Below, piece after piece: positions 43,260 to 51,772 of a DNA stretch of 64,000 nucleotides. Position 1 is the stretch's first letter; every line of letters starts with the position of its first letter. Made by a program: the position numbers and the translations under genes. The notes under the pieces were generated by a model. That model was not told the DNA's origin and ran no database searches. It worked only from the letters and a program-made list of their open reading frames with translations. Source of the stretch: an uncultured Methanomicrobiales archaeon (GTDB lineage Archaea > Halobacteriota > Methanomicrobia > Methanomicrobiales > Methanospirillaceae); NCBI GenBank assembly GCA_903926075.1, contig CAIYHQ010000111.1, positions 1 through 64,000 on the forward strand. Direction: 5' to 3'.

Positions 43260-44324
43260 TTATAGAAGGTACTCATTAAAAACTCTTTTCACAATTGTCT
43301 TGGTCCCAGCACGCCTCACAAGGCTTCTTAAAGGGTTATGCGAATGTAAAAGACTGCTTTTTTCACTGTCTATTATTGTAAAATGGGCAGGAAAACCCAC
43401 TTTTATCCAGTAAGCCCTATTGGATAAACTCGAACCTGCGATTGCGGATTCGAGTATTAAACCAGGTTCGATTTTATATATTGCCGAAATAAAATTGAGT
43501 TCGGAAAAAATATCCGGATCGTTGAACATCACGTTATCAGTACCTATAAAAACATTACATCCTAAAGAGTACATTTCCTGTAAAGGTGGCGTACTTGCCG
43601 AGTGTGTGACTCCCAATGTCCAGTTTGAACGTGGACAAACACATATTGCAATATCATCTTCTGCGCATCTCTTAAGTTGTTTTTTCGTTGCGTATGTACA
43701 ATGGATGAGAAGATCTGGTTTAAACTCTATAGCTGCGTCAATATCCAGCCTGTCCTGTTCACCGGCATGAAACGCAACTAGTTTATTATTTAACCTGGCG
43801 TCTCTAACTATCTGCTCTGCATTATTTACATCTCTGATACTGCTGATACCAGCGCCATCAGCTGATTTTTCGCTTCCATCACGGCCAAGAATCAAAGGGA
43901 CGATTGGTAATCCCTTCACTGCTTTACGGAGTGCATTAATACCGGGAATGCCCCCTTCCCTGAAATCGGCAAAACCATGAGTTCCGCTCTCAATCATAGT
44001 GAAAAGCGCTGAACGCATTCCTTTTACCAGACAGTCTTCATCCGTTTTTCCAAGAATCTGATGCTTTAATCCAGAAGGAGGTGTTACAAGAGAGGAAAGG
44101 TCGCCATCAGCATCAATATCCATCGCGACGGTATCACCAATATGGGTATGTGCGTTATAGAATGCTGGGATTATCCAGTACCTACATTCACCCTTATAGT
44201 CTTCAACAGATTCAATAATCCCGTTTTTTACAAATATTGTTGATTTTTGAGGGTTTAACTCTTCACCCTCAAATATAAGACCGCTAAATTCTCTTTCACT
44301 AATCATCTTGGTTGGATTAACCAT
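43260..44324 (-). CDS. Amidohydrolase-superfamily protein
   Basis: A 354-residue TIM-barrel hydrolase of the TrzA/chlorohydrolase-like group. Metal motif AFYNAHTHIGD (HxH) is at ~56, the central His in LVAFHAGEQD, another in LLIHCTYATKKQL, and FIGTDNVMFNDPD gives the terminal Asp. Family members deaminate or dechlorinate purines, pyrimidines or adenosine analogues. The residue following the second His (AGE) recalls adenosine- and cytosine-type deaminases. Substrate not resolvable. Divergent from the Sec61-beta gene, with 28 bases between starts. Confidence 0.88.
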   Translation of the reverse strand: MVNPTKMISEREFSGLIFEGEELNPQKSTIFVKNGIIESVEDYKGECRYWIIPAFYNAHTHIGDTVAMDIDADGDLSSLVTPPSGLKHQILGKTDEDCLVKGMRSALFTMIESGTHGFADFREGGIPGINALRKAVKGLPIVPLILGRDGSEKSADGAGISSIRDVNNAEQIVRDARLNNKLVAFHAGEQDRLDIDAAIEFKPDLLIHCTYATKKQLKRCAEDDIAICVCPRSNWTLGVTHSASTPPLQEMYSLGCNVFIGTDNVMFNDPDIFSELNFISAIYKIEPGLILESAIAGSSLSNRAYWIKVGFPAHFTIIDSEKSSLLHSHNPLRSLVRRAGTKTIVKRVFNEYLL

Positions 44325-44352
44325 TTATAGATGTAAAAAGAAATATTTTTGT

Positions 44353-44511
44353 ATGGCTAAAAAGAGTGGTGGGAGGCTCATGTCATCAGCAGGGCTTGTC
44401 AATTATTATGATAGCGAAGACAAGCGTGCAGTTCATATAAGTCCTCTGGTAGTTATGGGTGCGGGAATAGTAATCGGTGCAGTAGTAGCAATAATGAATT
44501 TTCTATATTGA
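44353..44511 (+). CDS. secG: Preprotein translocase subunit Sec61-beta (SecG)
   Basis: A 52-residue protein. A cytosolic basic N-terminus (MAKKSGGRLMSSAGLVNYYD) precedes the family-typical RAVHISPLVVMGAGIVIGAV transmembrane helix. Length and motif fit archaeal Sec61-beta, which stabilises the SecYE channel. ATG 44353 is the only sensible start. Complete gene, single cistron, divergent from the amidohydrolase. Confidence 0.93.
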   Translation: MAKKSGGRLMSSAGLVNYYDSEDKRAVHISPLVVMGAGIVIGAVVAIMNFLY

Positions 44512-44545
44512 AAAAAATATTTCCCTTTTTTTTGGTATATTTCCA

Positions 44546-45313
44546 TTATAACCTTTTTAGAGACTTTCGAATAAAATCTTCATCTTCCCTGAAATAGAGA
44601 GAATCGTGTCCATTCCAGGGTTCGCAGTTTCGAAATATTACAGCGGGTACACCATTATTGCTTTCACCCATAAGGAAGTTTGCAAACCCTGATATCTCAT
44701 CGATAACAGCTTCTTCTGTTATTTTTAATTCATGACCGAATAGATCGTGGTCCCCCCGGAAATCACGTATTGCATGAATGCCGCTCCAGCCTATAGCGTG
44801 ACCAGTCTGACCTCTGCGAAATGATCTACCGCACGTATCTGTGAGAATAACACCAACTTTTTTACCTGTAATCTTCTGAAATGAATTTCTTAACTCATTC
44901 GCAGATTCCATGGGATCTAACGGCAGAAGAATTACGTATTCGTCCTCGATATTACTTTGGTCCACTCCTGCCCTCACACCAACATGTCCGCACGGCAGGA
45001 GGGAGAGAACAAAAGGAAACTCAAGGAGTACTTCTTTTGATTCTGTGAGAACAATCTCTATAAACCTGGGATCTTCTCCAGTGGATTCTGCAATTTTACT
45101 TGCACGGGCGCAAGGCGTAACAGAGTCAAGTCTCTTAACAAAACCTTTGGACTTTGAATATACTGTGGTAGCGATAGTGATAATATCACCATCCTCCAAA
45201 GAATAATTTTTAATAATTAATTCAGGGAGTGAATCACCTTTTTTAATCAGGGGAAGGTTTTGAACTGGAATTACCTCAATCTTTCCTCTTTTTGCAGACA
45301 CAGTGTTATTCAT
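44546..45313 (-). CDS. cofE: Coenzyme F420-0:L-glutamate ligase
   Basis: A 255-residue CofE, which adds gamma-linked glutamates to F420-0 using GTP to make the methanogen redox cofactor F420. Diagnostic stretches are DGDIITIATTVYSKSKGFVK, CGHVGVRAGVDQSNIEDEYV, GVILTDTCGRSFRRGQTGHA and IGWSGIHAIRDFRG. Complete and typical in length. It lies 6 bases downstream of the cohesin-like gene on the same strand. No other cof gene is in the window. Confidence 0.96.
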   Translation of the reverse strand: MNNTVSAKRGKIEVIPVQNLPLIKKGDSLPELIIKNYSLEDGDIITIATTVYSKSKGFVKRLDSVTPCARASKIAESTGEDPRFIEIVLTESKEVLLEFPFVLSLLPCGHVGVRAGVDQSNIEDEYVILLPLDPMESANELRNSFQKITGKKVGVILTDTCGRSFRRGQTGHAIGWSGIHAIRDFRGDHDLFGHELKITEEAVIDEISGFANFLMGESNNGVPAVIFRNCEPWNGHDSLYFREDEDFIRKSLKRL

Positions 45314-45319
45314 ATTTAT

Positions 45320-46165
45320 TCACCTGTTAAATTTTCGAAAAATAATAAATCCTGCGAATAATGAGAAAACAGCTCCAATAATAAGAAATCCTGGTTGTTT
45401 TTTCACCCCAGTACTTTGGGAGGATGTGTCATTCTTTGCTGGAACTGTTGAAACCGGGACGCCTCGTGAAAATACGGGTGACGCTTTTGTCGAGGATTCT
45501 ATCAGTTCTTTCTCTGTATTTGTTGAATTTATAATATTTCCCTGTGTTACTTGTTCCAAAATTGCCTGATATGATTTCGTAATACTTATTGCTGATTCTA
45601 TCATTGTTTCCTCGTTTTGTTGAGGAACTACTGACTGAACAACCTGTGCCGGGTTGCCAGAATTATCTGTGCCGCTTTGAGGAAAAGGAGTAATTGATCC
45701 TGTGATGCTGTTTATAATCTTATTTTCCTGAGGAAAAACCGGGTTCCCATTGTCATCATCAACTGCAAGGGGAACTACGTGTAGTGAGCCTTTTTCTCCG
45801 GTAACACTTTTTATTTCTACAGTCGCAAGAACCACTTTCGAATCCGCCTTAGTTACTTTGTCATTCAGGTCAACACCCTTTATGACTACAGATTCAGAGG
45901 GCAATAATGTCGTGTTTTTTAACTGTATCCAATCAGGGAATTTTACGTCTGTTATAATTATATTCCCCTGTTTTTCAGGAGAAATTTGTAACTTAAAGCC
46001 TGAAATGCCGTTTGAAAACCCGTCTAAAATTATATCAACCGATGTCGTGTCTCCTGCTTTTGTAAATTTATAACCCGTATCAAGGAGAACTGGAGCCGCC
46101 GAGACTGATAATGTTAATAGTCCTGCAAAGAGGATTGTTAAGATAAGAATTCTTTCCATATACAA
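45320..46165 (-). CDS. Cohesin-like surface protein with PGF-CTERM-type tail
   Basis: A 281-residue exported protein. The signal peptide (MYMERILILTILFAGLLTLS, cleavage near SAA-PV) precedes a ~120-residue beta-sandwich of the cohesin/carbohydrate-binding class (TSVDIILDGFSNGISGFKLQ, SKVVLATVEIKSVTGEKG). A Ser/Thr/Gln-rich linker follows. The C-terminus is QPGFLIIGAVFSLFAGFIIF then RKFNR: a PGF motif, a hydrophobic helix and basic residues. That pattern is the PGF-CTERM sorting signal recognised by archaeosortase A, implying removal of the tail and lipid attachment. Confidence 0.8.
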   Translation of the reverse strand: MYMERILILTILFAGLLTLSVSAAPVLLDTGYKFTKAGDTTSVDIILDGFSNGISGFKLQISPEKQGNIIITDVKFPDWIQLKNTTLLPSESVVIKGVDLNDKVTKADSKVVLATVEIKSVTGEKGSLHVVPLAVDDDNGNPVFPQENKIINSITGSITPFPQSGTDNSGNPAQVVQSVVPQQNEETMIESAISITKSYQAILEQVTQGNIINSTNTEKELIESSTKASPVFSRGVPVSTVPAKNDTSSQSTGVKKQPGFLIIGAVFSLFAGFIIFRKFNR

Positions 46166-46289
46166 GATTCATCAAGACTTCTATATCAGTTTACGCCCGC
46201 ATATTGCTGCAATTGAATTTTCATAATTCTACTTCAACCGATAACTTAAGCGGAACCTTTTTCCTTGAAAAATACATAAAAACCTGTTT

Positions 46290-46556
46290 ATGTATAAGGT
46301 GTACCGCTGTACCCTCTGCAGCTCGTTCACCTATGCGGACAGATTTCAACGCTGGAAACTCTGTCCTCACTGTGGAGCGACAATAGACCTTCTCAGAACC
46401 CGCGTCTATCTTGAGGTTGATTCATATTCAATAGCAGAAGATGTAATATCTCAAATTGAAAAACATCTGGCTGGAAAGAGAAAGAAAGATCTATCAGAGA
46501 GGGAAGTAGAACTGATAGAAAACCAGTACCGCCAATGGTTAGGCGGATCATGTTAA
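46290..46556 (+). CDS. DUF1922-like zinc-ribbon protein
   Basis: An 88-residue protein. An N-terminal zinc ribbon with CxxC pairs (YRCTLCSSFTYADRFQRWKL, then CPHCGATIDL) is followed by a basic helical tail (ISQIEKHLAGKRKKDLSERE). This arrangement matches the archaeal DUF1922 family; function unknown, possibly nucleic-acid or ribosome binding. It converges with the Pelota gene, with 7 bases between the stops. Confidence 0.8.
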   Translation: MYKVYRCTLCSSFTYADRFQRWKLCPHCGATIDLLRTRVYLEVDSYSIAEDVISQIEKHLAGKRKKDLSEREVELIENQYRQWLGGSC

Positions 46557-46563
46557 AAATGGA

Positions 46564-47592
46564 TTAACCGGAGATAGAATAACGGAGAAGTGCTGCAACA
46601 CCGCCAAGACCCATAAGGCGTGAACCTGGCTCAAAATCCATGGAAAAAACAATGACGGCAGCTCTGTTTTTCTCTGCATCATCCATGCATTTGCGCATTT
46701 TTTCACTGTGAATACAATCACCTGCAACAAGAAGAGTTTCCACTGCCCCAATAGAGACCGCGCGACTCACTTCTTCCCACCCATATGCAACCCTGCCTCC
46801 ATCTGCAATTCTCTTGAGGAATTCATCCATAAAATTGACCTCGCGTTTGAGTTGCATGTCACCCAGAAGTCGTTCAAAGACTCCTTTTCCGATTATTTCC
46901 TGTATTGCCCCGGCTCCTGTCCTCCTTGTATCAACAACTACGACACGCGCAAATAATGAGGGAGTTTCTGTCCTGATTTTCTTTACGAGTTCTTCCTTTA
47001 CAAAACCTGGGCCGGCTACTACAAGAGGTCCATTAATATCTCTGATGATATTGATAATATCCTCAAAAAAAGTACTCCTTTTTTCTACCGGTGCTCCTTT
47101 CCCGCTGCCAGCAACAATAGATGTAACGATTTCCGGCCCATACTGGCGCATGCGGTAGATTTCAGATTCTCCCTCTTCAATAGTAACAATATGGACCAGT
47201 TCATTTAATGAAGCTTTAATGGCCCGCTCAATCCTGTCAAGATCTGTAAAATGCCAGTGTTTTACAATTGAAATTTCAAATCCGGTTTCGACATTCAATG
47301 TATGAAATGACCCGGTATCAATTCCACTTTCAATTATTCCTGTAACACGCAGCCGTTCTGAGTATCTATGCAGTTCCACCTTTTGAACGCGTATTCCCAG
47401 CCTTACCTGCCGTTTTTCAAGTTTTTCAGGCCTTAATTTATCAGATGCGCCTTCAACACTACGCATCGTGGTAGCATAAACCAGGTCCCCCACCCTGATA
47501 AGATAAGAGAGATGCCACAGATCATCTAAGCTCTCAGGAACTACCTTTATCTCACCAAAGAAACCTGAAGTGAGAGAATTATCCACCTTCAT
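46564..47592 (-). CDS. pelA: Pelota (Dom34), mRNA surveillance release factor
   Basis: A 342-residue Pelota. The N-terminal Sm-like domain (GEIKVVPESLDDLWHLSYLI ... TMRSVEGASD) and the central and C-terminal eRF1-like domains (PLVVAGPGFVKEELVKKI, RVAYGWEEVSRAVSIGAVET, LMGLGGVAALLRYSI) are complete. As expected, there is no GGQ, so it rescues stalled ribosomes rather than hydrolysing peptidyl-tRNA at stops. It works with ABCE1, encoded 2.4 kb away. Its start overlaps the NFACT gene 3' end by 14 bases. Confidence 0.96.
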   Translation of the reverse strand: MKVDNSLTSGFFGEIKVVPESLDDLWHLSYLIRVGDLVYATTMRSVEGASDKLRPEKLEKRQVRLGIRVQKVELHRYSERLRVTGIIESGIDTGSFHTLNVETGFEISIVKHWHFTDLDRIERAIKASLNELVHIVTIEEGESEIYRMRQYGPEIVTSIVAGSGKGAPVEKRSTFFEDIINIIRDINGPLVVAGPGFVKEELVKKIRTETPSLFARVVVVDTRRTGAGAIQEIIGKGVFERLLGDMQLKREVNFMDEFLKRIADGGRVAYGWEEVSRAVSIGAVETLLVAGDCIHSEKMRKCMDDAEKNRAAVIVFSMDFEPGSRLMGLGGVAALLRYSISG

Positions 47593-49477
47593 GTGAACCT
47601 TCTATATCTGATCCTCCAGGTGGGACAAATGCAGCAATCCGTTCGGTGGTAAGAAAAGCCTTGTACTCCTGGGACTTTTGTGGGCCAAGCTGCTCCCGGA
47701 GCTCGCGGATAACTTTTTTTGCTACATCATTTGGTTCAAAAGTTCCTGGTTTCAGAAGAACTGATGCAATTGCACTCTTACAAATTGCTGACTGCGGTCC
47801 ACCAATTACCATTGCTTCAGGGCTGATCTGGACTCCAATCATAATACCCAGTGGGACGTCACGTTGATATTCCCTCTCACCACGGACAATAAATGAACCT
47901 TTGCTTATATATTCCCCTGATTCAGGGGTCTTTGTCACCTGATTTGATGCAACGCTGTAAACATCGGCACTAAAGTGGCCACTTTTCCAGGAGCCTGAGT
48001 AAGATGCCGCAAAACGGGCTACTTCATCCATACAACTGCTCTCACCTTTTACAATAACCACACTTGCGCCATGTACATCAGCATGAACAAAGCGGTCCTT
48101 TCCTTCCATATACTTCTTGACGAGTTCTTCATTCTGTGTGGCATCACGACCTCCCAGGACAAGCACTGAATCTGTTGTATAGAACCACCTGAATTTATGA
48201 AACCACCTCTTCTTCGCGGGCTTTATAGAAGATTTTGGCTCCTTTTTTCTTGCAACCGGCTGTTCCATAGCTCTCTTTGCCCCTTCCCTCTTGCGTTTAA
48301 AACGTTTAATTTCGTCATAATACCTGCCAAGGTTCGCGTTTACACTTTCTGAAACATAAATCCGGACAGTAATTCCAAGGTCAAGATCAACAGCCGCTTC
48401 TGCAGGGTGAACCCCTTTTATCTTTTTTGCTGATTCGAGGGTACTCTTCTTTAAAACTTCAGATATCTCCTGCCATGAATGGGTCTTACTTGCTGACCTC
48501 AGAGTCTGTATAGTTTCTTCAATAAAACTATAATTTTCATAAATTTTCTCATTAATCGCCTCAAAGTGGTTGATCTTTTCAGAAAACTTTTTTACTGCTG
48601 CTTCCTGCCTGGCACGGATAATGTCCTTATGACTTGCTTTTGGCCCCTTTTCCTCCTTCAATACTTCTTCTTTGGGGTATAAATTATCGAGAGCCTCATT
48701 AAATGATTCAAAATGAACACTTTCACTCATTTCAAGAAGAGGAAAAGGTAAAACAGAATTATTGAGAAGGCAGGGACTTCTTGCATAATCAACCCTGTGA
48801 ATAAGTGAATTGAATGAATCATACAATGGTTTAAAGTCTTTTATTTCATTAACAGGGCAGTTTTTCTCTATTTTGGCAGTACTGCAGATATACTCAGCGT
48901 ACAATCCACCCAGCAGACAACGTGTAGCAAGCGCACGAACTATGTCCCGGTTATCAGATTTCAGAAGTGCTTCAAACTCTTCCTCTGATATTCGGGTCAC
49001 ATCAATGGGAGAAAATTCATATTTTACACCCGGAACTACATCACGGTCCTTAAACCGATGGTGGCGCAGGGGCTTTAATATCAAACCTTCTTTATCAAGG
49101 AGAATTATATTTCCCTCGTCATAGAGTTCAGCTATCAGCCTGTATACACCATCACTTTTCTGGATGTCTATAAAAAATATTCTTTCAAGGCTATGTTGCC
49201 CAAAATTAATGATTCTACCGCCATTCAGGTATTTTCGCAAAAGCATTGCAAATGAAGGCGGATTTTTTGGTGCCACAGGTAAAACACCTGTAAGATGGAC
49301 CCTTTTTCCGGATTCTATCAATAGATCAAAACGGCGGTGTTCTTTTGCATTCAGCCGGATTCCAAATAACTTGTCATCAAACTGATATACCTTATTGACC
49401 CAGAGTGGAAGGTGAACAGCCAGTTCAACGGTTACCGCCCTGACATCTATACCGCTCATTCCCTGGAGGTTCGCCAT
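47579..49477 (-). CDS. NFACT/Rqc2-like ribosome quality-control protein
   Basis: A ~633-residue archaeal RqcH/NEMF homologue. The NFACT-N domain (~1-180; FDLLIESGKRVHLTGVLPVA, NPPSFAMLLRKYLNGGRI) is followed by two HhH-like and coiled-coil segments (~280-430; KKFSEKINHFEAINEKIYEN). The NFACT-R domain (~465-560) reads WFHKFRWFYTTDSVLVLGGR and DRFVHADVHGASVVIVKGES. I start at ATG 49477 (MANLQGMSGIDVRAVTVELA). The frame stays open to 49690, but that extra part is antisense to the divergent gene's start and hydrophobic. It binds 60S/50S-peptidyl-tRNA after splitting and can add a C-terminal tail. Confidence 0.93.
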   Translation of the reverse strand: MANLQGMSGIDVRAVTVELAVHLPLWVNKVYQFDDKLFGIRLNAKEHRRFDLLIESGKRVHLTGVLPVAPKNPPSFAMLLRKYLNGGRIINFGQHSLERIFFIDIQKSDGVYRLIAELYDEGNIILLDKEGLILKPLRHHRFKDRDVVPGVKYEFSPIDVTRISEEEFEALLKSDNRDIVRALATRCLLGGLYAEYICSTAKIEKNCPVNEIKDFKPLYDSFNSLIHRVDYARSPCLLNNSVLPFPLLEMSESVHFESFNEALDNLYPKEEVLKEEKGPKASHKDIIRARQEAAVKKFSEKINHFEAINEKIYENYSFIEETIQTLRSASKTHSWQEISEVLKKSTLESAKKIKGVHPAEAAVDLDLGITVRIYVSESVNANLGRYYDEIKRFKRKREGAKRAMEQPVARKKEPKSSIKPAKKRWFHKFRWFYTTDSVLVLGGRDATQNEELVKKYMEGKDRFVHADVHGASVVIVKGESSCMDEVARFAASYSGSWKSGHFSADVYSVASNQVTKTPESGEYISKGSFIVRGEREYQRDVPLGIMIGVQISPEAMVIGGPQSAICKSAIASVLLKPGTFEPNDVAKKVIRELREQLGPQKSQEYKAFLTTERIAAFVPPGGSDIEGSHEGG

Positions 49478-49593
49478 AAATACCAAATTAGATATGGCGA
49501 GAGTCCCTATATAATAAGACGATTCGGGATCTACCAGCCCCGGTTCAATATAAAACTGGTATGGCCTTGCGAATAAGGTCACAGGTGTTTCTA

Positions 49594-49950
49594 ATGGCAG
49601 GAGAAGAAATTGCAGTAACCCCGGTAATAGTAAAAAAAAGTGATCCACATAGAGACCTTCTTCAAAGAATAGAGCGGACCCTGGTCGCATGTTTTGCCGG
49701 GATTATCACAGGAATTCTTTCTTTTTTTATTGTCGGCGACCGTGCTGTTAACGGAATTAACCAGGCAACGATTCTTGCCCTCCTAATAATGGTTGCAGCC
49801 ATCCTTGTTCAAAAGCATCTTTTTATCCTCCGTAAAATCGATCCCGCAAATCTTTCTGGTAAGGACTGGTTTTACCAGGGATTTATGACGTTTGCTTTCT
49901 GGTTCATCACCTGGACAATTCTCCTGACAGAGAAGTTACAAGTAAAATGA
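49594..49950 (+). CDS. Three-helix membrane protein, EMC6-like (inferred)
   Basis: A 118-residue protein with an acidic/basic N-terminus, then three predicted helices: TLVACFAGIITGILSFFIVG, ATILALLIMVAAILVQKHLF and FYQGFMTFAFWFITWTILLT. Spacing and the GIxxGILSF and FxTxxFWFxTWxxL features resemble EMC6, the small core subunit of the membrane insertase complex, for which archaeal relatives exist. Recognition is by pattern only. I start at ATG 49594 (MAGEEIAVTP), with AGGTG eight bases upstream; an ATG at 49561 is less likely. The stop overlaps the ABCE1 start by 4 bases. Confidence 0.7.
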   Translation: MAGEEIAVTPVIVKKSDPHRDLLQRIERTLVACFAGIITGILSFFIVGDRAVNGINQATILALLIMVAAILVQKHLFILRKIDPANLSGKDWFYQGFMTFAFWFITWTILLTEKLQVK

Positions 49951-51716
49951 GAATTGCAGTTGTCCATAGGGAGCGGTGCCATTCCCGAAAATGTGGCACC
50001 GAGTGTATCATTTACTGCCCAAGGGTAAGAACCGGTGATGAAACCGTTATTCTTAACGAAGAGGGGTTTGCCCAGATATCAGAGGAACTCTGCGTCGGTT
50101 GTGGAATTTGTGTCAAGAAGTGTCCATTTGATGCCCTTGACATCGTGAGCCTTCCCGAGGAACTAGAATATCCTACCCACCGATATGGTGTAAATGGATT
50201 TACCATGTATGGACTCCCGATTCCGGTAAAGGGTAAAGTCTCAGGAATTCTTGGTGCGAACGGTATAGGGAAAAGCACAGCACTTAAAGTATTATCCGGC
50301 CAGTTAAAACCCAATCTTGGTGATGTTTTTTTCGAGAAAGACTGGGAAACTATTCTCAAGAGGTATGCCGGGACAGAGGTATATGATTATTTAAAGACAA
50401 TATCAGAAAAAAAACTCAAGGTCGCAGTAAAACCTCAATATATTGACAATATTCCAAAAATTTTTAAAGGGACTGTTCAAGACCTTCTTGCCTCAACAGA
50501 TGAACGAGGGGCACTTAATGATTATATTGAACGACTTTCGTTAACTGGAATTATTGACAGGGATATATCTACGCTATCAGGAGGAGAACTACAAAGGACT
50601 GCTCTCGCAGCATGCCTTTCCAGGGAAGCAGATTTTTATTTTCTTGATGAAGTAACACCATATCTTGATATTCACCAGAGAATGGTTGCGGCGTTCTGCA
50701 TCCGCGACCTTGCACAAAAAAGACCAGTTGTAATTGTTGAGCATGACCTTGCAATTCTGGATATGCTTGCTGATACGGTAAGTATAGGTTATGGGAAATC
50801 AGCAGTCTTTGGTATAATTACCCGTCCAAAAGGGGTGCGGGTTGGAATTAACGAATACCTCCAGGGATTCCTTCCTGAAGAAAACGTAAGGTTCAGGGAC
50901 TTTTCGGTGATATTCGAAGAGAGGGCCCATAAAAAGGGATCTGATCGCCTTGACCTGTTTCTTATACCAGGTATGGAAAAGCGATTTTCTTCTTTTCATC
51001 TGAAAGTAGAAGCAGGAGTCATAAAACGCGGAGAGGTCATCGGAATAGTAGGAGAAAACGGTATAGGGAAGAGCACTTTTGCAAAACTCCTGGCAGGTGT
51101 GACTGTACCAGAGTCGGGAAAACTTGAAACGACTTTGAAAATCTCCTATAAACCTCAGTATATTAGTGCAGATTCACAGGAAACAGTTGAATTTTTACTG
51201 AGGTCAAGCGCAAAAAATTTTGACTCTTCTTACTATCAACAGGAATTAATTGAACCACTTGCACTACGGCCTGTTCTTGCTTCACCCATTGATACCTTGT
51301 CAGGGGGTGAACTCCAGAGGGTGGCAATTGCAGCATGCCTGTCAAGGCAGGCAGACCTATACATTTTTGATGAACCTAGTGCTCACCTTGATGTAGAACA
51401 AAGGGTAGCAATTACAAAGATATTCAGGCATTTTGCAGACGGAAAGGACTCTGCGATTCTTGTAATCGATCATGATACATATTTAATAGACATGATAAGC
51501 GAACGCCTCATTGTATTTCAAGGTGAACCCGGTGTTTTTGGGCAGGTTACCGGACCTTTCCAGATGCGGGAAGGAATGAATACTTTTCTTAAACTTCTTT
51601 CAGTAACATTCAGACGTGATAAGAGCGGTAGACCCAGGATAAATAAACCTGATTCATATCTTGACCGGGAGCAAAAGGCTTCTGGTGAATTATACTATGC
51701 AGGGGCAGAAGACTAA
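49947..51716 (+). CDS. abcE1: ABCE1/Rli1 ribosome-recycling ATPase
   Basis: A 589-residue ABCE1. The N-terminal iron-sulfur domain has two 4Fe-4S Cys sets (CHSRKCGTECIIYCP at 11-25; CVGCGICVKKCPFDAL at ~48-63). Two ABC domains follow, with Walker A GANGIGKST and GENGIGKST, two LSGGELQR signatures, and the Walker B segments FYFLDEVTPYLD and LYIFDEPSAHLD. The first Walker B reads LDEVTPYLD instead of the commoner FDEPSSYLD; the catalytic Glu is kept. It splits ribosomes after termination or rescue. Overlaps the EMC6-like gene (ATGA). Confidence 0.97.
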   Translation: MRIAVVHRERCHSRKCGTECIIYCPRVRTGDETVILNEEGFAQISEELCVGCGICVKKCPFDALDIVSLPEELEYPTHRYGVNGFTMYGLPIPVKGKVSGILGANGIGKSTALKVLSGQLKPNLGDVFFEKDWETILKRYAGTEVYDYLKTISEKKLKVAVKPQYIDNIPKIFKGTVQDLLASTDERGALNDYIERLSLTGIIDRDISTLSGGELQRTALAACLSREADFYFLDEVTPYLDIHQRMVAAFCIRDLAQKRPVVIVEHDLAILDMLADTVSIGYGKSAVFGIITRPKGVRVGINEYLQGFLPEENVRFRDFSVIFEERAHKKGSDRLDLFLIPGMEKRFSSFHLKVEAGVIKRGEVIGIVGENGIGKSTFAKLLAGVTVPESGKLETTLKISYKPQYISADSQETVEFLLRSSAKNFDSSYYQQELIEPLALRPVLASPIDTLSGGELQRVAIAACLSRQADLYIFDEPSAHLDVEQRVAITKIFRHFADGKDSAILVIDHDTYLIDMISERLIVFQGEPGVFGQVTGPFQMREGMNTFLKLLSVTFRRDKSGRPRINKPDSYLDREQKASGELYYAGAED

Positions 51717-51742
51717 ACTATCAAAAAAATTTTTGAAATACT

Positions 51743-51765
51743 AAAAAAAGAAGAGGGAAAAAAAA
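51743..51765 (-). terminator. T-tract terminator of the giant PKD protein gene
   Basis: On the minus strand, runs of eight T (51765-51758) and seven T (51749-51743) begin just 8 bases after the stop of the PKD protein gene, with no strong hairpin. This is the form expected of archaeal intrinsic terminators. The near-palindrome TCAAAAAAATTTTTGA at 51721-51736 may serve ABCE1 on the plus strand. Confidence 0.45.
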
Positions 51766-51772
51766 TTTATCT

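Noticed and set aside
49478-49690. 71-residue N-terminal extension of the NFACT protein
   Set aside because: It is hydrophobic, atypical of the family, and antisense to the start of the divergent membrane-protein gene. Start at 49477 preferred.
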